This document shows positions 60,378-64,000 of a stretch of 64,000 bases of DNA, piece by piece. Numbering within the stretch: position 1 is the stretch's first letter; every line of letters starts with the position of its first letter. Origin of the DNA: Marinobacter subterrani. Lineage in GTDB: Bacteria > Pseudomonadota > Gammaproteobacteria > Pseudomonadales > Oleiphilaceae. The position numbers were made by a program, and so were the translations under genes. The notes below the pieces were generated by a model that saw only the letters and a list, made by a program, of their open reading frames with translations, did no database searches and had not been told where the DNA came from. The stretch is from the NCBI RefSeq assembly GCF_001045555.1, contig NZ_LFBU01000001.1:2976001-3040000 (forward strand), given 5' to 3'.

Positions 60378-61127
60378 TTAATTTCTGGTCGCGCCCTTCT
60401 CGCGCACCCAGTAAGCCGTGGCACCACAGACCGCTGCCGGCACCACGAACAGGTTCAGGACCGGCACCATGGCGGCCAGCGCCACCGGCAGGCCAAAGCC
60501 GAATGCCGACAACCGGGTATCACCCAGCAGGCGACGCAACGCCGGAAAGCTGACCTTGTGGTTGTCTGCGGGATAGTCGACATACTGCAGCGCCATCATC
60601 CAGCTGTTGAACAGAAACCACAGGACAGCGGCAACCAGGTTAACCACCGGAATCAGGCCGATAATGAGCAGCCCGATGGCCCTGGGCAGGTAATAGAGAA
60701 TTTTCTGGACCTCACGCCAGAGCGCCCTCGGGATGTCCTTGATGATCGAGGCCCAGCTGTCGTCGGTGTTGACCTCCTGGCCGGTCAGGTGTTTTTCGGT
60801 CAGTTCGGCCAGGTAGCCATAGAATGGGGAACCGATCAGATTGGCCACGATCACAAAGCCGTAGGCCAGCATCAGCAGAATGACTGCGCCATAGAGAATC
60901 CAGAACAGCCAGTCCAGGGACTGGAGCCAGGTCCAGTCCGGCAGCCAGGCCATGGCGGCCGCAACCAGGCCGGCAAAGAGTTCTCCAAGAAAGAAGAACA
61001 ACACGCCGAAAAGCAGGATATTGATAACAAGGGGGATAACGACAAACAGCCGCAGGCCAGGCTGACGAATCAGGCGGAAACCTTCCCCCAGATAGCCCAG
61101 TCCACGAAAAAAATTACCCTTGAGCAT
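60378..61127 (-). CDS. cysZ: Sulfate transporter CysZ family protein
   Basis: CysZ (EI24 family) proteins move sulfate for cysteine synthesis. The protein has hydrophobic segments around residues 25-60, 75-105, 145-185 and near the C-terminus. It carries the conserved RQPGLRLFVVIPLVINI, NLIGSPFYGYLAE and WMMALQYVDYPADNH. The ATG at 61127 gives 249 residues, preceded by GGAGG at slightly long spacing; an ATG eight codons upstream is possible. rapA begins 16 bases downstream, so the two may form an operon. Confidence 0.88.
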   Translation of the reverse strand: MLKGNFFRGLGYLGEGFRLIRQPGLRLFVVIPLVINILLFGVLFFFLGELFAGLVAAAMAWLPDWTWLQSLDWLFWILYGAVILLMLAYGFVIVANLIGSPFYGYLAELTEKHLTGQEVNTDDSWASIIKDIPRALWREVQKILYYLPRAIGLLIIGLIPVVNLVAAVLWFLFNSWMMALQYVDYPADNHKVSFPALRRLLGDTRLSAFGFGLPVALAAMVPVLNLFVVPAAVCGATAYWVREKGATRN

Positions 61128-61224
61128 CGCTGGCAGGACCTCCGCTTCCATGACAATGACGGGCCGCAAAGCATATCATGTTGGCAACATTCACACAGCC
61201 CGAGAGCTTTAGCGGACTTTCCCC

Positions 61225-61629
61225 ATGGCATCATTGCAAACTCAACTGGCCACCCTGCTGAATTACCGCGCCCTGTGGCGCGTGGCGTTTGTGATCTCGG
61301 TGCTCGCCATCGGATTTCTGGCAACCACGGATAACCCCTACCCCATTCCGTCGTCGTCCAGTGACAAGGTGAATCATCTGGTTGCCTTTCTTGAACTTAC
61401 CGTCCTGACCCGCCTCGGCTGGCCTGGACTTCGCGCCGTCTGGTATGCGCCGGCCCTGCTGGCCTTCGGCCTGGGCATTGAGATCACTCAGGCAAACCTG
61501 CCCTACCGGGATTTTTCCCTGGCCGATCTGGCGGCAGATGGGGCCGGCATCGCCATCGGGCTACTGCCCTGGCCGGGTATCCGACGCACCGAAAAACCGG
61601 ATTTGCGAGATTCGCCCAAATCCTTGTGA
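61225..61629 (+). CDS. VanZ-like membrane protein
   Basis: The 134-residue protein has four hydrophobic segments and the VanZ-like pattern SSSSDKVNHLVAFLELTVL and FGLGIEITQANLPYRDFSLADLAADGAGIAIGLL. The family is of uncertain role, named after a teicoplanin-resistance gene. It is divergent from cysZ. Its stop codon lies within the putative GacA-type site of the sRNA that follows. Confidence 0.85.
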   Translation: MASLQTQLATLLNYRALWRVAFVISVLAIGFLATTDNPYPIPSSSSDKVNHLVAFLELTVLTRLGWPGLRAVWYAPALLAFGLGIEITQANLPYRDFSLADLAADGAGIAIGLLPWPGIRRTEKPDLRDSPKSL

Positions 61630-61642
61630 GATATTTCGCACA
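61625..61642 (+). promoter_or_regulatory. Possible GacA upstream activating sequence
   Basis: TGTGAGATATTTCGCACA is an imperfect 18-base palindrome resembling TGTAAG-N6-CTTACA (five and four of six bases). It lies about 175 bases before the sRNA start, a distance comparable with that reported for Pseudomonas rsmZ. Confidence 0.35.
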
Positions 61643-61798
61643 AGCACGTGCGATCCTGCAGTGATATCGCGTACGTAGCGGCATCGCCGGTATCCAGAAA
61701 AACTCTATCCATTTGATATAAAAGCACTAATATTTAAGCGCCCGAATTTATCTGCGGCGGCACGCGCAGACTTCACACTCATGTCAAAATCCAGTTGC

Positions 61799-61804
61799 TA
61801 TAGT
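61799..61804 (+). promoter_or_regulatory. -10 element of the sRNA promoter
   Basis: TATAGT lies 7 bases before the inferred start. No consensus -35 is present, which fits an activator-dependent promoter. Confidence 0.5.
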
Positions 61805-61810
61805 GGCTCC

Positions 61811-62041
61811 ATCAAGGATGACAGGGAAAAGGACGACGCACCGGACGCACCCCGGCAGGGACTGCAGGGAGAGGCAAGGACACAGGGACGCCTCGCTTAA
61901 GGGACAACTATTCGGAATGCCGGCTCGGACGCCGGCACCATGGAGCGGCTCAAGGATCTGGCAACACGGCTGTTGCCCAATGCGCAAGGATGCGCCGACC
62001 TGTTCCGACAAAGGGTAACCTGAGGGTTGCCCTTTATTTTT
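61811..62041 (+). ncRNA. CsrB/RsmZ-like regulatory sRNA
   Basis: About 230 bases without a credible gene contain fourteen GGA trinucleotides, most as AGGA or AGGGA. Several are presented in hairpin loops: GCGCA-AGGA-TGCGC at 61983-61996 and GCCGGC-TCGGAC-GCCGGC at 61919-61936. The segment ends in an 11-bp stem (62010-62020 with 62025-62035) and a T run. This is the design of Csr/Rsm sRNAs, which bind many copies of the translational repressor CsrA/RsmA. It is transcribed toward selU from the promoter at 61799. Confidence 0.8.
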
Positions 62042-62042
62042 A
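62010..62042 (+). terminator. sRNA terminator
   Basis: AAAGGGTAACC and GGTTGCCCTTT pair over 11 positions with one G-U, with a four-base loop and a following ATTTTTA tract. Confidence 0.8.
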
Positions 62043-62051
62043 TGGGTCGAA

Positions 62052-62264
62052 TCAATTCCCGCCGGCTTTTCCGGGGCAGGCCTCTGCCAGATAAATCCGC
62101 ACCCGGTTGAACTCCTCGAATTCGTTCAGATCCGGCCAGGTTCGCGCCTCACAAACCGTCCGCTTCCGATAGGCATCATCTCCCAGAACCTTCACCCGGG
62201 AATCGGCCAGCAGAACCGTCGGTGCCGCCGTACGGAAAGCTTCCAGCAGTGGTCGGCTCGGCAA
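62052..62264 (-). CDS. Small hypothetical protein
   Basis: I do not recognise this possible 70-residue protein. It starts with TTG at 62264, with GGAAG about 9 bases ahead, and has mixed helix/strand character (LLEAFRTAAPTVLLADSRVKVLG) and a charged second half. It is convergent with the sRNA. The upstream end overlaps the selU promoter region. Coding is plausible but not proven. Confidence 0.35.
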   Translation of the reverse strand: MPSRPLLEAFRTAAPTVLLADSRVKVLGDDAYRKRTVCEARTWPDLNEFEEFNRVRIYLAEACPGKAGGN

Positions 62265-62320
62265 CCACGGCCGCTTCCGTTATACTGCCGCCTTCATCTG
62301 GCAACCGGTTAAACGCTGAA

Positions 62321-63424
62321 ATGGCAAGCAGACCCGACACCGACGACTACCTTTCCCTGTTCCTGAACGACGTGCCCCTGATGGACGTCCGGGCGCCGGT
62401 TGAGTTCGACCGGGGCAGCTTTCCGAATACCGAAAATGCTCCTCTGATGAACGACGAGGAGCGCCATCGCGTTGGCATCTGCTACAAGGAAAAAGGCCAG
62501 GACAGGGCCATAGAACTGGGCCATCAACTGGTATCCGGCGACATCAAGGCCCAGCGCATCGAGGCCTGGAAACGCTTTGTGGCCCGCCACCCGGAAGGCT
62601 ACCTGTTCTGTTTCCGGGGCGGTTTGCGCTCCCGGCTCACCCAGCAGTGGATTCGCGACGCCGGCATTGACTACCCGTTGGTCAAAGGCGGCTACAAGGC
62701 CCTGCGCCGGTTCCTGATCGACAGCCTGGAAGCCCGGATCGAATCCGGCGACTTCCGCATCCTCAGCGGTCGCACCGGAACCGGCAAGACCCGGGTTCTG
62801 AAACAGCTCCCTAATCCGGTGGACCTTGAGGGCCTGGCCAACCATCGCGGTTCCAGCTTTGGTCGCCAGGTTACACCGCAACCATCGCAGATCGATTTCG
62901 AGAACCGGCTCGCCGTGGCCATGCTCAAGGCCCATCATCGCATTGGGGGGGCGGTCTACCTGGAAGATGAAAGCCGCCTTGTCGGGCGCTGCGCCCTGCC
63001 CGAATCTCTCAGGGCACGGATGGCCGAATCCCCCCTGATGATCCTTGAACAGCCGATGGATGAGCGCATTGCCATCATCCGGGAGGATTATGTTGAGGGC
63101 ATGGTTGCGGACTATATCGATCGGGATGGGCAGGACGCGGGCTGGCTTAACTTCCGCGACTATCTTCTGAGTGCGCTCGACCGGATCCGCAAACGCCTGG
63201 GCGGCGAGCGGCACAAACAGCTTCGCAGCCTGATGGAACAGGCGCTGGATGAACAGGCAACCAGTGGCCGGACCGGCGCCCATAGTGCCTGGATCGGGGC
63301 CCTGCTGCAGGACTATTACGACCCGATGTACGACTACCAGTTGAGCCGGAAAGAAGGCCGGATTCTTGTCCGCGGGGGCCCGCAGGCCATTGTCGACTGG
63401 GCCAGATCCGCCCCGGCTACGTAG
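62321..63424 (+). CDS. selU: tRNA 2-selenouridine synthase
   Basis: SelU (MnmH/YbbB) replaces sulfur by selenium in 2-thiouridine at the tRNA wobble position, via a geranylated intermediate. The 367-residue protein has an N-terminal rhodanese domain with the catalytic Cys in LFCFRGGLRSRLTQQWI. A P-loop domain has LSGRTGTGKTRVLKQL and later EDESRLVGRCALP. The ATG at 62321 is chosen; the frame is open upstream without homology. A -10-like TATACT at 62281-62286 precedes it. selD, needed for selenophosphate, is not in the window. Confidence 0.93.
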   Translation: MASRPDTDDYLSLFLNDVPLMDVRAPVEFDRGSFPNTENAPLMNDEERHRVGICYKEKGQDRAIELGHQLVSGDIKAQRIEAWKRFVARHPEGYLFCFRGGLRSRLTQQWIRDAGIDYPLVKGGYKALRRFLIDSLEARIESGDFRILSGRTGTGKTRVLKQLPNPVDLEGLANHRGSSFGRQVTPQPSQIDFENRLAVAMLKAHHRIGGAVYLEDESRLVGRCALPESLRARMAESPLMILEQPMDERIAIIREDYVEGMVADYIDRDGQDAGWLNFRDYLLSALDRIRKRLGGERHKQLRSLMEQALDEQATSGRTGAHSAWIGALLQDYYDPMYDYQLSRKEGRILVRGGPQAIVDWARSAPAT

Positions 63425-63565
63425 TCAATCTCTCTGATACCCCGGGTGTGATATACGCCGGTCAGGTTTGTCTGCTATATAAATGTGTAGTTAAACCGGG
63501 CCATGCCGGGATTTTTCCAGTTAATCCGATAGTTATGAAAAACACCAATGAACAAGGAGTCCACT

Positions 63566-64000
63566 ATGGAAGACCTGCTTGGCGCTAACGGACGCGCTTC
63601 AGAGCTGATGGATCAGGCAATAGGCCTGGTCATGACCTACGCGCCGAAAGTGTTGCTGGCCATTGTCACACTGATTATTGGCCTGTGGCTGATCAACCGG
63701 TTTGTCGGCGTACTCGACAGCAAATTGGGCAAAAAGGATCCGACCCTCAATAAATTCCTCTGTGGCCTGATTGGCGCGATTCTCAAGATCCTGCTGTTCA
63801 TCTCCGTTGCCTCCATGGTGGGCATCGCCACAACCTCGTTCATTGCCATTATCGGTGCTGCCGGCCTGGCAGTGGGGCTGGCCCTGCAGGGCAGTCTCGG
63901 AAACTTCGCCGGCGGTGTTCTGATTCTGATTTTCAAACCCTTCAAGGTCGGAGACACCATCGAGGCCCAGGGGTACCTTGGGGCCGTCCGGGAAATTTCC
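63566..64000 (+). CDS. mscS: Small-conductance mechanosensitive channel (MscS family), partial
   Basis: The first 145 residues are visible and the gene runs off the window. GGAG precedes the ATG at 63566. Three hydrophobic segments are present, the last being the pore-lining TM3 with GAAGLAVGLALQGSLGNFAGGVLILIFKPF. The GDTIEAQGYLG start of the beta domain follows. The short N-terminal part shows it is the simple MscS type and not MscK-like. It relieves turgor on osmotic downshift. Confidence 0.95.
   Translation, partial: MEDLLGANGRASELMDQAIGLVMTYAPKVLLAIVTLIIGLWLINRFVGVLDSKLGKKDPTLNKFLCGLIGAILKILLFISVASMVGIATTSFIAIIGAAGLAVGLALQGSLGNFAGGVLILIFKPFKVGDTIEAQGYLGAVREIS

Noticed and set aside
61625..61642. 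Reading TGTGAGATATTTCGCACA as a CRP/Vfr site.
   Set aside because: The spacing between TGTGA and the right half does not fit the 6-base CRP spacer, while the 18-base GacA-like layout fits better with the sRNA downstream.

Overview
The window looks like chromosomal DNA of a marine gammaproteobacterium, most likely Marinobacter or a close relative. It is about 60% GC, has Shine-Dalgarno starts, and carries rubredoxin with its reductase, an AidB-type acyl-CoA dehydrogenase, a large membrane FadE, a lipase foldase and a PanP-type aspartate decarboxylase. The genus call is inference from gene content. No rRNA, tRNA, CRISPR, prophage or complete insertion sequence was seen.

Layout. 1-7500: end of a GMC oxidoreductase, coaD, then on the minus strand a DUF945 protein, ppk1, hemB, a lipase foldase without a lipase, and a short SutA-like regulator. 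7.7-12.9 kb: a TetR regulator with an AidB-like dehydrogenase, a DUF503 protein, and panP behind a structured leader. 13-20 kb: Pi transporter, diguanylate cyclase, flavodoxin, a 7TM GGDEF/EAL protein, TesB. 20-26 kb: rubredoxin system, hpt-ubiC-ubiA, and phoBR with a near-consensus Pho box. 26-37.5 kb: response regulator, lytic transglycosylase, rsuA, short asparaginase, pbpG, ilvD, a divergent phosphoketolase-like enzyme, and a P-type ATPase. 37.6-40.3 kb: two genes bracketed by a direct repeat. 41-50.6 kb: a tight eight-gene minus-strand operon (porin, binding protein, two permeases, GH13 alpha-glucosidase, ABC ATPase, LacI regulator, fructokinase), best read as an alpha-glucoside/sucrose pathway under two near-identical LacI-type palindromes. 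50.8-64 kb: GST, ald, a dienelactone hydrolase with two apparent in-frame deletions, an acyltransferase, a cold-shock gene with a long leader, crcB, fadE, rapA, cysZ, vanZ-like, a CsrB/RsmZ-like sRNA, selU, and the start of an mscS gene.

The most interesting material is non-coding. A GGA-rich RNA at about 61811-62041 has its own promoter and terminator. Two TwoAYGGAY-like elements have 27-bp outer stems of unrelated sequence. There is also a 32-bp perfect inverted repeat, a structured leader before panP, and paired operators around an intrinsic terminator ahead of the sugar operon.
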